In this document: positions 37,694 through 46,267 of the stretch, piece by piece
How positions within the stretch are numbered: position 1 is the first letter of the stretch
How the letters are laid out: every line of letters starts with the position of its first letter
Assembly (NCBI RefSeq): GCF_020166345.1
Contig: NZ_JAIUJS010000001.1
Coordinates: forward strand, 186,001 to 250,000
Origin: Winogradskyella vincentii
GTDB lineage: Bacteria; Bacteroidota; Bacteroidia; Flavobacteriales; Flavobacteriaceae
Length of the DNA: 64,000 bases
Direction of reading: 5' to 3'
Position numbers and translations under genes: made by a program
The notes under the pieces: model-generated
Database searches by the model: none
The model's input: the letters and a program-made list of their open reading frames with translations, nothing else
What the model was told of the DNA's origin: nothing

Positions 37694-38709
37694 TGATTGC
37701 TATTGCCATAAATGGTTTTGGTAGAATAGGAAGACGTGTTTTTAGGTTAGCGCTTCAAAATCCCAAAATAAAAATTGTTGCAATTAATGATTTGGCAGAT
37801 GCCAAAACATTAAGTCATTTGTTAAAGTATGATAGCATTCATGGTGTTCTTAATGAGACTATATCATACAATGAGGATCACATCATAATTAATAATCAGC
37901 AAATACCTTTATATAACCACTCTCATCCACGAGATATAGATTGGTCTAAAGTAAAACCTGATTTTGTAATTGAATCTACTGGTAAATTTAAGTCAGAAGA
38001 AGTATTACAGCAACATATTAATAATGGTGCAAAAAGAGTAATATTATCCGTACCTCCACAACAAGACAATATAAAAACAATTGTTTTAGGTATAAATGAT
38101 GATAGTATAGATGCAAATGATACTATTATTTCAAATGCTTCATGTACAACAAACAATGCTGCTCCTATGATTTCTATCATAAAAGAGCATCTTGGTATTA
38201 AACAAGCATATATAACCACGGTACACTCCTATACTACGGACCAAAGCCTTCATGATCAACCTCATCGGGATCTGAGACGTGCAAGAGCTGCAAGTCAGTC
38301 AATTGTACCAACAACGACTGGTGCAGCAAAAGCGTTAACAAAAATTTTTCCTGATTTATCAGATGTTATTGGTGGTTGCGGTATCAGAGTTCCTGTCGCA
38401 AATGGTTCACTTACTGACATTACAATTAATGTAAAAAAGCAAACTACAATAGAAGAAGTAAACAACCTCTTCAAAAATGCCGCAACAGGAAAACTTAAAG
38501 GTATTTTACAATATACTGAAGATCCAATTGTATCAATTGACATTGTCGGAAATCCCCATTCATGCATATTTGATTCTCAAATGACCTCTGTTATCGGAAA
38601 CATGGTGAAAATAGTGGGTTGGTATGACAATGAAACAGGTTACAGTTCAAGAATATTAGAATTAATTTGCAATTTATCGGAGAAAACATCACTTTTGTCG
38701 AATAAATAA
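37693..38709 (+). CDS. gap: Glyceraldehyde-3-phosphate dehydrogenase
   Basis: This phosphorylating GAPDH has 338 aa. The Rossmann motif NGFGRIGRRVFRLA is at 8. The Asn-Asp at 32-33 after the second strand favours NAD over NADP. The catalytic Cys151 lies in SNASCTTNNAAPM, and His is in TTVHSYTTDQSLHD. The phosphate site is in RRARAASQSIVPTTTGAAKA, and the closing block is WYDNETGYSSRIL. It is coupled to lipA, not to other glycolytic genes, so it may be one of two GAPDHs in the genome. Confidence 0.94.
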   Translation: MIAIAINGFGRIGRRVFRLALQNPKIKIVAINDLADAKTLSHLLKYDSIHGVLNETISYNEDHIIINNQQIPLYNHSHPRDIDWSKVKPDFVIESTGKFKSEEVLQQHINNGAKRVILSVPPQQDNIKTIVLGINDDSIDANDTIISNASCTTNNAAPMISIIKEHLGIKQAYITTVHSYTTDQSLHDQPHRDLRRARAASQSIVPTTTGAAKALTKIFPDLSDVIGGCGIRVPVANGSLTDITINVKKQTTIEEVNNLFKNAATGKLKGILQYTEDPIVSIDIVGNPHSCIFDSQMTSVIGNMVKIVGWYDNETGYSSRILELICNLSEKTSLLSNK

Positions 38710-38710
38710 T

Positions 38711-38718
38711 TATATTTG
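38711..38718 (+). promoter_or_regulatory. -7 box of the hybrid kinase gene (TATATTTG)
   Basis: A perfect TAnnTTTG lies 19 bases before the ATG. The nearest upstream TTG is only 13 bases away, shorter than the usual spacing. Confidence 0.4.
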
Positions 38719-38737
38719 TTCAATTAAGAGAGCTGAA

Positions 38738-40975
38738 ATGTCCCGAATCAAATATTATATATTTGTTTTTTTAGCAAGTTTTTGTAGCCTAGTTTTCGCA
38801 CAACAAGATGAAGTCGAAGACGTGGACATGCTTGCTCTACGCCAACAAAACTACGAAGATCAAGCCAAGCTAGAGAGTGATCGTGGTGACTACTTTAATG
38901 CTATTGATAATCTTAACAAAGCACTAGATGTTGCAATAAAAATTGATGATAAATCTAGTCAAGGCATTATATACACAAAAATTGCCAAAGCTCAGTTCCT
39001 TGTAAATGAGCACAATCAAGCAAAAGTATCACTAACAAACGCACTTAATATTCAAAGAGAGATAGATGATTATGGTAATCGAGCAGTAAGTTATAATATT
39101 AAAGGAGTTTTCTTAAGTGCTCAAGAAGATTATGAAAATGCCCTAGATTATTTTAAATCCGCAAAAAATTTATTTGAGCAGGAAGATTTAGAAGAATACG
39201 TTTCGGAAGTTACGTTAAATGAAGCTAAAGCACATATTGCCCTAGAACAATACGAGGAGGCTAAATCTCTACTTGAACGAACAATTATAATAGCCAAAAA
39301 ATACGATCAACAAAGATTACTAAGCAGTGCGTTGATACAATCAGGTAAGGTATCATGTGCAATAGGAAGTCATGATTTAGCATACACTCAAGTAAATGAA
39401 GGGCTCGAAATCGCACAAACAAACAACCTTACAGACAATGTTAATACAGCCTACAGTACTTTGAGTGAAATTTATAATAATGATGGCGATTATAAAAAAT
39501 CATTATTATATCTAAAACAGCACATAAAACTATCTGATTCTTTATTGCATATACAAAGAGAGAATTTAAGTGCAGGACTATCTGGCCAATATATTAATGC
39601 ATATAAAAATGCTGAAAACGCGCAATTAAAGGCTCAAATTGAAGAGGTAAGCGCTGAAAGTAATTTTACAAGAATTACAACAATTCTAAGTATTGCATTA
39701 ATTACAATATTATCCTTGCTGACCCTGTCTCTGTATAAAAACAATAACATAAGGCTCAAAACTAATAACATGCTTCATAAGAAGAATGATGAGCTTATCG
39801 TTGCAAAAGAAAAGGCAGAGCTAGCATCTAAAACAAAGGCTAACTTTTTATCAACTGTAACCCATGAATTACGTACTCCTTTATATGCAGTTACAGGTTT
39901 AACAAGTATGTTGTTAGATGAAAACCCAAAAGAACATCAGATACCTCATTTAAAATCACTCAAATTTTCAGGTGATTATTTGTTAACATTTATTAATGAC
40001 ATACTTCAAATTAATAAGATTGAAGCTAATAAGGTTGAACTGGATCCAGAAAGATTTAACCTTAAAACAAAAATTGAAAATGTAATGTCAGCTCTCAGTA
40101 ATTCGGCTAAAGATAACGGCACCAAATTACATTTTAAATATGAAGATGGTCTCCCAGAAACCTACTTTGGAGACCAACTTAAGATTTCCCAAATCTTAAT
40201 TAACCTACTTGGTAATGCTATTAAATTCACAAAAGATGGTGACATCTGGGTCAGAGCGCATAAAGTAGATCAAAAAGACAAGATCTGCAATTTACGCTTC
40301 GAAATTGAAGACAATGGTATTGGTATTACAAAAGAAAAACAAGACCAAATGTTTGAGAGTTTTTCTCAAGGTTCTGTACAAATAAACAGAAAGTATGGCG
40401 GAACTGGTCTTGGTTTATCAATTGTAAAAGGACTTATTCAAATTCTAAAAGGAAAGATTTACCTAAAGAGTGAGCTTGGAAAAGGCACAACATTCTTTTT
40501 TGAAATTCCATTAGAAGTTGCTGAAAAGTCTAAAATCAAAAAAGTTGAAGACGACAAAAAACCAAGTAAAATGGAAGGTTTAGATTTAAGCGGAGTAAAA
40601 ATTCTTGTTGTAGAAGACAACAAAATCAATCAAATGATTACAAAAAAGATCCTAAATAAAATGGGATTACATTGTGATGTTGTTGACAATGGCGAAGCCG
40701 CTGTGGAACAAGTTCGTAAGGTTGAATACAAAGTTGTTTTAATGGACATTCATATGCCTGGAATTAGCGGATTAGAAGCAACAAAAATCATTAGAACCTT
40801 TGATAAAGAATTAACCATTTTTGCCCTAACTGCCGTAACACTTGAAGATAAGATGCACGAGTTTGGTGAAGCTGGTTTTAACGATATTATCTCTAAACCG
40901 TTCAAGCAAGAAGACTTCGAGAACAAACTTTACGATGTACTTACAGGTAAAGAAGTTGTTTCAAGTTTCTTCTAA
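38738..40975 (+). CDS. Hybrid histidine kinase with N-terminal TPR sensor
   Basis: The 745-aa signal-transduction protein has a signal peptide (about 1-21), then a periplasmic array of tetratricopeptide repeats (about 30-270), then one transmembrane helix (about 311-330) and a coiled-coil linker. The HisKA domain has phospho-acceptor His376 in THELRTPLY. The HATPase domain has INLLGNAIKF and YGGTGLGLSIVKGL. A receiver domain at about 620-740 has Asp670 in VLMDIHMPG. No separate response regulator or DNA-binding domain is attached, so output passes through phosphorelay to a partner elsewhere. It converges on lpxK with a four-base overlap. Confidence 0.93.
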   Translation: MSRIKYYIFVFLASFCSLVFAQQDEVEDVDMLALRQQNYEDQAKLESDRGDYFNAIDNLNKALDVAIKIDDKSSQGIIYTKIAKAQFLVNEHNQAKVSLTNALNIQREIDDYGNRAVSYNIKGVFLSAQEDYENALDYFKSAKNLFEQEDLEEYVSEVTLNEAKAHIALEQYEEAKSLLERTIIIAKKYDQQRLLSSALIQSGKVSCAIGSHDLAYTQVNEGLEIAQTNNLTDNVNTAYSTLSEIYNNDGDYKKSLLYLKQHIKLSDSLLHIQRENLSAGLSGQYINAYKNAENAQLKAQIEEVSAESNFTRITTILSIALITILSLLTLSLYKNNNIRLKTNNMLHKKNDELIVAKEKAELASKTKANFLSTVTHELRTPLYAVTGLTSMLLDENPKEHQIPHLKSLKFSGDYLLTFINDILQINKIEANKVELDPERFNLKTKIENVMSALSNSAKDNGTKLHFKYEDGLPETYFGDQLKISQILINLLGNAIKFTKDGDIWVRAHKVDQKDKICNLRFEIEDNGIGITKEKQDQMFESFSQGSVQINRKYGGTGLGLSIVKGLIQILKGKIYLKSELGKGTTFFFEIPLEVAEKSKIKKVEDDKKPSKMEGLDLSGVKILVVEDNKINQMITKKILNKMGLHCDVVDNGEAAVEQVRKVEYKVVLMDIHMPGISGLEATKIIRTFDKELTIFALTAVTLEDKMHEFGEAGFNDIISKPFKQEDFENKLYDVLTGKEVVSSFF

Positions 40976-41970
40976 ATAACAAATGATGTTATTTGCTTTT
41001 TGAAGTTATCTGCATCATCAATTTTTGTCTGAATTGGCAAATAAAATAGGTTTTCATTTAGGCTATCATTATCAGACAATCTCATATAATCTTTTTCAGT
41101 AGTTAATATAAGTTCCTTTTGACTTAACATTTCAATTTCAGAAGTTCTAAAATTGTGATGATCAGGATACTCAATATGATCAAATATCAAACCTTGTTTA
41201 GCAAGATATTCAACTAATGGTTTAGCATTTGCAATACCAGTTACCAATGTAAATTTTGATAGATCTTTTAATTTTAAGGTAGTTTTTAACCCAATAACAT
41301 CCGTAGCATAATCTATATAACTAAAAAAAATACTTTGGTTAGATTTTAGCTTTAAACGCTCTCTATATTGCTCTTTCTCTGTTTCTGTTATTCCTATTGT
41401 GCATTTTGTTACCACAACAATATCAGCTCTATTTTTACCAGATCTTGGTTCCCTAAGGTTACCTGTTGGTAAAACATAATCTTTAAAATATGGATTACTA
41501 TATGAGGTCAACAATATATTTAATCCTGCACGCACTTTTCTGTGCTGATAGGCATCGTCAAGTAAAATAACATCAGGAGGAGAAGACAATTGCAATAATT
41601 TAGAAATACCATTCTGTCTATCACTGTCCACAGCTACTTTTATGCCATCAAACTTTTTAAAAAACTGAAATGGTTCATCACCAATTGAGGAGGCTGAAGC
41701 ATTTTCATCACCCAAAACAAATCCTTCGGTACTGCGCTTATAACCTCTACTTAAAGTTGCAACGGATTTCTTTTTATGCAATAAAGAAATTAATAATTCA
41801 ATCATAGGCGTTTTTCCAGTACCACCAGTACTTAAATTCCCAACACATATAATAGGTACGTTATAAGATTTTGACTTTAATATTCCATTATCATAACACC
41901 AGTTTCTCAACCACGTTACGATATAGTATATTGGCATTAATGGAAATAATATAATTCGGATGAATTTCAT
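40972..41970 (-). CDS. lpxK: Tetraacyldisaccharide 4'-kinase
   Basis: This membrane-associated kinase adds the 4'-phosphate of lipid A. The 332-aa protein has a short N-terminal membrane helix (about 5-22), the Walker A motif GNLSTGGTGKTPM at 43-55, LSRGYKR, GDEPFQFFKKF, the catalytic Asp in VILLDDAYQHR and a late TTEKDYMRL block. Its 3' end overlaps the converging kinase gene by four bases. It shares a 40-base upstream region with the divergent NIF3-family gene. Confidence 0.94.
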   Translation of the reverse strand: MKFIRIILFPLMPIYYIVTWLRNWCYDNGILKSKSYNVPIICVGNLSTGGTGKTPMIELLISLLHKKKSVATLSRGYKRSTEGFVLGDENASASSIGDEPFQFFKKFDGIKVAVDSDRQNGISKLLQLSSPPDVILLDDAYQHRKVRAGLNILLTSYSNPYFKDYVLPTGNLREPRSGKNRADIVVVTKCTIGITETEKEQYRERLKLKSNQSIFFSYIDYATDVIGLKTTLKLKDLSKFTLVTGIANAKPLVEYLAKQGLIFDHIEYPDHHNFRTSEIEMLSQKELILTTEKDYMRLSDNDSLNENLFYLPIQTKIDDADNFKKQITSFVI

Positions 41971-41986
41971 TGCTACTAAAATATGC

Positions 41987-41994
41987 TATTTTTG
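41987..41994 (+). promoter_or_regulatory. -7 box of the NIF3-family gene (TATTTTTG)
   Basis: This perfect TAnnTTTG match lies 16 bases before the ATG at 42011. A TTG is present 14 bases upstream, shorter than the usual spacing. Confidence 0.45.
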
Positions 41995-42010
41995 ATACAA
42001 ATTACTAATT

Positions 42011-43105
42011 ATGATAGTACAAGACGTTATTAATCACCTACACGATTTGGCACCATTGAGTTATGCTGAAGATTTTGATAATGTAGGTTTATTAGTTGGT
42101 GATAAAAACCAAAAAGTTAATGGAATCCTCGTCACTTTAGATACTCTAGAAGCTGTGGTAGATGAGGCCATTGAAAACAACTGCGACCTTATTGTTAGTT
42201 TTCACCCAATCATATTTAAAGGTTTAAAAAAAATTACTGGAAAATCCTATGTAGAGCGTGTTGTAATAAAAGCTATCAAGAATAATATTTCAATTTTTTC
42301 AATCCATACAGCATTAGACAATGCCATTGAAGGTGTTAATTCCATTATATGTGATCAATTAGGATTAGAAAACAAAAGGATTCTTATACCTCAAACGGGT
42401 ACTATTAAAAAATTACAGACCTATGTACCAAAGGAAAAAGCATTAGAATTGAGAGAAGCATTGTTCAATGCTGGTGCTGGAAGCTTAGGCAATTACGAGT
42501 CTTGTAGTTTCAATGTAGAAGGAAAGGGCACATATTTAGGTAATGACGATTCTAATCCGGCAATTGGTAAAAAAGGAGAGCTTCATTCTGAAGATGAAAC
42601 CTCAATTTCTGTTGTCTTCAAAAAACATCTAGAAAAACAAGTCTTAAAAGCTCTCCTAACTACGCACCCTTATGAAGAGGTAGCTTATGAAATATTCACG
42701 CTCAATAACACTGACGCAAATACTGGTATGGGTATGGTTGGTGTGTTAAGTAAGCCAATGGAAGCGACTAAATGTTTAGAATTTGTGAAAAACACATTCA
42801 AATCTGCATGTATAAGACATTCAAAATTATCATCAAAACAGATTAAAAAAATTGCTGTTTTAGGAGGTTCTGGTAGTTTTGCAATTGATGCTGCAAAAGC
42901 CTCTGGTGCAGATTTGTTTATAACTGCAGATTTAAAATATCACGATTTCTTTACTGCAGAGGATGATATCATAATAGCCGACATCGGACATTATGAAAGC
43001 GAACAGTTCACAAAATCGTTTTTAGTAGACTATCTCTCGAAAAAAATTACTAGTTTTGCAATCATTTTATCAAAGACAAATACAAATCCGGTTAAGTATT
43101 TATAA
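42011..43105 (+). CDS. NIF3 / YbgI-like dinuclear metal protein
   Basis: The 364-aa protein is a long-form NIF3 family member: two NIF3 halves (about 1-130 and 235-364) flank an inserted YqfO/CutA-like domain (about 135-230, with LQTYVPKEKALELREALFNAG). Metal-binding residues are visible in FDNVGLLVGD, SFHPIIFKG, SIHTALDNA and, in the second half, DIGHYESE. Biochemistry is poorly defined; some members were proposed as GTP cyclohydrolase I type 2, without firm support. It is two bases upstream of the coiled-coil protein gene, so they form an operon. Confidence 0.9.
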   Translation: MIVQDVINHLHDLAPLSYAEDFDNVGLLVGDKNQKVNGILVTLDTLEAVVDEAIENNCDLIVSFHPIIFKGLKKITGKSYVERVVIKAIKNNISIFSIHTALDNAIEGVNSIICDQLGLENKRILIPQTGTIKKLQTYVPKEKALELREALFNAGAGSLGNYESCSFNVEGKGTYLGNDDSNPAIGKKGELHSEDETSISVVFKKHLEKQVLKALLTTHPYEEVAYEIFTLNNTDANTGMGMVGVLSKPMEATKCLEFVKNTFKSACIRHSKLSSKQIKKIAVLGGSGSFAIDAAKASGADLFITADLKYHDFFTAEDDIIIADIGHYESEQFTKSFLVDYLSKKITSFAIILSKTNTNPVKYL

Positions 43106-43107
43106 TT

Positions 43108-43893
43108 ATGGCAAAAAAAGCTGAAGTTTCTGTCGAAGAAAGATTAAGAGCATTATACGATTTACAATTAATTGACTCTAGAGTAGACGAAATAAGAAAT
43201 GTCAGAGGTGAACTTCCTTTAGAAGTTAGAGATTTAGAAGATGAGGTTGAAGGGCTTACAAAGCGGTTAGAAAAATTAAATGACAGTTTAGCTGTTATTG
43301 ATGACGAGATTAAAGGAAAAAAGAACCTAATAGAAGAGGCCAAGGCTTTAATTAAAAAGTACAGTGAGCAACAAAAAAATGTTAGAAATAACAGAGAATA
43401 CAACTCACTTACTAAAGAAATTGAATATCAAGAGCTAGAAATTCAATTGGCTGAAAAACACATCAAAGAATTTAAGGTTCAAATAGAACAGAAGAAAGAA
43501 GTTATTTCTGAAACAAAGGACCGTTTAAAAGATCGTAATTCTCATCTTAAGCACAAAAAAGGAGAATTAAATGAGATTTTAAAAGAAACTGAAAAGGAAG
43601 AAGAGGCATTATTGGCTAAATCAGCGGATTTTCAAAAGAAGATCGATGAGCGTTTGGTTAATGCTTACTTAAGAATAAGAAATAATGTAAAAAACGGATT
43701 AGCAGTTGTACCTATTGAACGTGGTGCTTCAGGCGGTTCTTTCTTTACTATTCCTCCACAGGTACAAGTTGAAATTGCTTCAAGAAAAAAAGTAATCACT
43801 GATGAGCATAGTGGCCGTATCTTGGTTGATGCTCAATTAGCTGAAGAGGAAAAAGCAAAAATGAATAAGTTATTCGCGAAATTGAGCAAATAA
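43108..43893 (+). CDS. Coiled-coil protein with cysteine-less zinc-ribbon fold
   Basis: The 261-aa protein is mostly a long antiparallel coiled coil (about 10-185), followed by a C-terminal domain (about 195-245) that aligns with the C4 zinc-ribbon of the CT398/FlgZ-like family. Where the ribbon normally has its two Cys pairs, this protein has GASGGSFFTIPPQ and ITDEHSGRILVD. All four cysteines are replaced while the intervening PPQ and GRIL residues are kept, so it cannot bind zinc there. The function is unknown; the conserved pairing with the NIF3 gene suggests a common role. A strong terminator follows. Confidence 0.85.
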   Translation: MAKKAEVSVEERLRALYDLQLIDSRVDEIRNVRGELPLEVRDLEDEVEGLTKRLEKLNDSLAVIDDEIKGKKNLIEEAKALIKKYSEQQKNVRNNREYNSLTKEIEYQELEIQLAEKHIKEFKVQIEQKKEVISETKDRLKDRNSHLKHKKGELNEILKETEKEEEALLAKSADFQKKIDERLVNAYLRIRNNVKNGLAVVPIERGASGGSFFTIPPQVQVEIASRKKVITDEHSGRILVDAQLAEEEKAKMNKLFAKLSK

Positions 43894-43914
43894 TTTAACT
43901 ATTTATAAGTCTAG

Positions 43915-43947
43915 AAAAGCCTTTGCAATAATGCAAAGGCTTTTTTT
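43915..43947 (+). terminator. Intrinsic terminator after the coiled-coil gene
   Basis: A 13-bp perfect stem AAAAGCCTTTGCA / TGCAAAGGCTTTT with loop ATAA is followed by a run of seven T (941-947). Confidence 0.92.
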
Positions 43948-43986
43948 ATTTAATATAATTTTAAAACAATTGGTTTTAAGGAATAT

Positions 43987-43994
43987 TAATTTTG
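43987..43994 (+). promoter_or_regulatory. -7 box of msrA (TAATTTTG)
   Basis: This perfect TAnnTTTG match lies 29 bases upstream of the msrA ATG. It lies after the preceding terminator, which argues against the earlier in-frame ATG at 43931 as the start. Confidence 0.5.
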
Positions 43995-44023
43995 TTCGTC
44001 TATTAGAAAAAGAAATAACAAAA

Positions 44024-44686
44024 ATGAAAAAATTAGTAATCGTATTTAGCATTTTATTTTGTTTTAGCTGTCATAACCAAGCTCAAACTAATCCTAAGCA
44101 ACAAGCCGTAATTAATGCAGATCCTATTGAAGTACCTCTAGAAAATGGTTTAGCCAAAGCCTACTTTGCCAGTGGTTGTTTTTGGTGTGTAGAAGCAATC
44201 TATGAAAGCGTGAAAGGTGTTGACGAAGTTATTAGTGGTTATGCAGGTGGTTTTACTGATAATCCAACCTATGAATTGAGTAATACAGGAAGAACAGGGC
44301 ATGCAGAGGCGGTAGAAGTTATTTACAATCCTAATGTTGTAAGTTTTTCAACCTTGGTTGATGTATATTTTGGATCTCAAGACCCAACTCAGTTTAATGG
44401 TCAAGGACCAGATAGAGGATCACAATATAGATCTATCATTTTCTACCAGAATGAAGCTCAAAAGAAAACCATCTTAGATAAAAAAATGGCGTTAGCTAAA
44501 ACACTTGATGCAAAAATCGCTGCAGAGGTTTATCCTTTTCAGAAATTTTGGATTGCAGAAGGCTATCATCAAGATTTCGAAAAGAGGAATCCAAATCAAA
44601 GATATGTACGAGCAGTATCGATACCAAGATTAAATAGATTTAAGGCAAAATTCCAAGAACTATTAAAAGAAAGTGCAAAGCATTAA
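44024..44686 (+). CDS. msrA: Peptide methionine-S-sulfoxide reductase, lipoprotein form
   Basis: This enzyme reduces Met-S-sulfoxide in proteins. The 220-aa product has the MsrA signature with catalytic Cys52 (ASGCFWCVEAIYESVKGV) plus GYAGG, the HAEAVEVIYNP block, FFGSQDPTQ-type motif YFGSQDPTQFNGQGPDRGSQYRS and the late AEGYHQDF. An N-terminal lipoprotein signal peptide with lipobox Cys16 (CFSC) places it in the envelope, where it would protect exported proteins. I set the start at 44024; the longer reading frame would begin inside the preceding terminator. Confidence 0.93.
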   Translation: MKKLVIVFSILFCFSCHNQAQTNPKQQAVINADPIEVPLENGLAKAYFASGCFWCVEAIYESVKGVDEVISGYAGGFTDNPTYELSNTGRTGHAEAVEVIYNPNVVSFSTLVDVYFGSQDPTQFNGQGPDRGSQYRSIIFYQNEAQKKTILDKKMALAKTLDAKIAAEVYPFQKFWIAEGYHQDFEKRNPNQRYVRAVSIPRLNRFKAKFQELLKESAKH

Positions 44687-44689
44687 TTG

Positions 44690-44722
44690 AAAGCCTGATC
44701 AAAAATCAGGCTTTATTTTTTT
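44690..44722 (+). terminator. Intrinsic terminator after msrA
   Basis: A 10-bp perfect stem AAAGCCTGAT / ATCAGGCTTT with a five-base loop is followed by a T-run at 44716-44722. The converging methyltransferase gene ends inside this structure. Confidence 0.9.
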
Positions 44723-45531
44723 GTAGCCTTTATCTCAAAAAGCATTGGGAATAGTTGATCTTTCATTTTATAGAGACCATTACTTTGTTTCACTAAATAC
44801 GGAAAAACATCATAAGGACTTTCATCATATTCATTGAGGTAGTCAATTTTTAAACCAGCTTCTATAAGAGCATTTACTACTTCGCTTAAGCCATGATTCC
44901 ATCCATATTCTTTGCTAACCATTTTTGAAGATTGATCTGCATAGGTCCCTTCATATTCCTCATAAATCACCTTATCTTGATTATAATGATATTTCATTTC
45001 TGTTTTACCATCAACATAATCAAACATCCAAAGTATGGGATGAAATTCAATAATGTAGAAAAAACCACCTGGTTCTAACCGTTCATAAATCATCTTTGCC
45101 CAGGGCTTTAAATCGGGCAACCAACCGATGACTCCATAACTTGTATAAACGATATCGAATGTATCCTTAATATAATTTGAGGTGTCAAGGACATTACAAC
45201 ATATAAATTCAGCATGCAAACCCAATTCTTGATTTAATTTTTGTGCTAGCTTAATCCCTTCATCGCTTAAATCAACACCTACACATCGTGCTCCCATCCT
45301 ACTCCAACTAAGGGTATCTTGGCCAAAGTGACATTGTAAATGCAATAAAGATTTTCCTTTTACATTTCCAAGAGCATCCAATTCAAATGGCATTAAAGAT
45401 GTTTTACCTGCCTTGAAAGCTTCCATATCATACATTTCGCTTTGAGCGTGTATGGCAACCTTCTTATTCCATGTGTCCTTATTAACTTCAAAAAAATTAG
45501 TATGCTCTTCCATCCTTGTGTAATTTTGCAT
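44713..45531 (-). CDS. SAM-dependent class I methyltransferase
   Basis: The 272-aa protein has a class I methyltransferase domain: motif I as LLHLQCHFGQDTLSWSRMG (HLQCHFGQ in place of the usual E/DxGxGxG), then VGVDLSDEGIKLA, FDIVYTSYGVIGWLPDL and the post-motif LEPGGFFYIIEFHPI. This divergent motif I is typical of a stand-alone family common in Bacteroidota, of unknown substrate. An alternative ATG at 45513 (six codons in) is equally plausible. It is monocistronic, sharing its upstream region with a divergent lipoprotein gene. Confidence 0.8.
   Translation of the reverse strand: MQNYTRMEEHTNFFEVNKDTWNKKVAIHAQSEMYDMEAFKAGKTSLMPFELDALGNVKGKSLLHLQCHFGQDTLSWSRMGARCVGVDLSDEGIKLAQKLNQELGLHAEFICCNVLDTSNYIKDTFDIVYTSYGVIGWLPDLKPWAKMIYERLEPGGFFYIIEFHPILWMFDYVDGKTEMKYHYNQDKVIYEEYEGTYADQSSKMVSKEYGWNHGLSEVVNALIEAGLKIDYLNEYDESPYDVFPYLVKQSNGLYKMKDQLFPMLFEIKATKK
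45521..45528 (+). promoter_or_regulatory. -7 box of the lipoprotein gene (TAATTTTG)
   Basis: This perfect TAnnTTTG match lies 25 bases upstream of the ATG at 45554. It falls within the first codons of the divergent methyltransferase gene if that gene starts at 45531, which slightly favours the later methyltransferase start. Confidence 0.4.
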
Positions 45532-45553
45532 CTAAATTATAATAAGTTTTAAA

Positions 45554-46231
45554 ATGAAATATATCTCTGTAATCTTAATTTGTTTAATAGCATTCACTTC
45601 TTGTAATTCCGAAGTAAAAAAATCTACAGTAGAAGAAATAAATGAATTAACCATTGCGCAAAAAATTGCAAATGCACATGGTTTTGAAAATTGGAATAAA
45701 GTCACTGAAGTTAGATTCACTTTTAGAGTAGATAGAGATACCATAAAAGGGAACGGTCGCTCTTGGATATGGAACCCTAAAATCAATGACGTAAATATGG
45801 TAATGGGTAGCGCAGTTGTAAGTTATAATAGGCATAAAGTAGATAGCACACATATGGGCGCAGATAGAGCATTTACAAACGATAAATATTGGTTTTTAGT
45901 ACCTTTTCAATTAGTTTGGGATAAAACAGCTTCTATTTCAGAACCAGTGAAAAAAGAATCACCTTTAGGTAAAGAAAAACTTTCAAAGATAACAATTACC
46001 TATCCTGCTGAAGGTGGCTACACACCTGGTGATGCGTATGATATTTTTTATGATGATAATTATTTAATCAAAGAATGGTCATATAGACCAAAGAATTCTG
46101 ACAAACCGTATATGTCTACAACATTTGAGAATTATCAAGACTTTAATGGAATTAAAGTTGCCATAAACCACAAAAAAGATGATGGTAAATGGAATTTAAA
46201 CTTTACTGACGTAAGCATAACATTAGAGTAA
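45554..46231 (+). CDS. Conserved lipoprotein, LolA-like
   Basis: The 225-aa predicted lipoprotein has signal peptide MKYISVILICLIAFTSC with lipobox Cys17. The mature part is mainly beta (FTFRVDRDTI, RSWIWNPKINDV, TITYPAEGGYTPGDAYDIFYDDN, GIKVAINHKKDDGKW), reminiscent of a one-domain half-barrel such as LolA/LolB-type lipoprotein-binding folds. No catalytic motif is visible and the function is unknown. The candidate small RNA starts about 37 bases after its stop codon, from its own promoter box. Confidence 0.65.
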   Translation: MKYISVILICLIAFTSCNSEVKKSTVEEINELTIAQKIANAHGFENWNKVTEVRFTFRVDRDTIKGNGRSWIWNPKINDVNMVMGSAVVSYNRHKVDSTHMGADRAFTNDKYWFLVPFQLVWDKTASISEPVKKESPLGKEKLSKITITYPAEGGYTPGDAYDIFYDDNYLIKEWSYRPKNSDKPYMSTTFENYQDFNGIKVAINHKKDDGKWNLNFTDVSITLE

Positions 46232-46253
46232 CACTGAATTAAATTTTTGGCAT

Positions 46254-46261
46254 TACTTTTG
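46254..46261 (+). promoter_or_regulatory. -7 box (TACTTTTG) of the candidate small RNA
   Basis: This perfect TAnnTTTG match lies in intergenic sequence and places +1 at about 46267-46270, at the base of the first stem. The same stretch also reads TTGGCA-N8-TTTGC (46247-46262), with GG and GC ten bases apart, a good sigma-54 -24/-12 match that would start near 46274. Which sigma factor applies is open. Confidence 0.55.
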
Positions 46262-46267
46262 CAATCT

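Noticed and set aside
43931..44023. Longer N terminus for MsrA
   Set aside because: It would begin inside the terminator of the preceding gene and precede a perfect -7 box; the lipoprotein signal starts at 44024.
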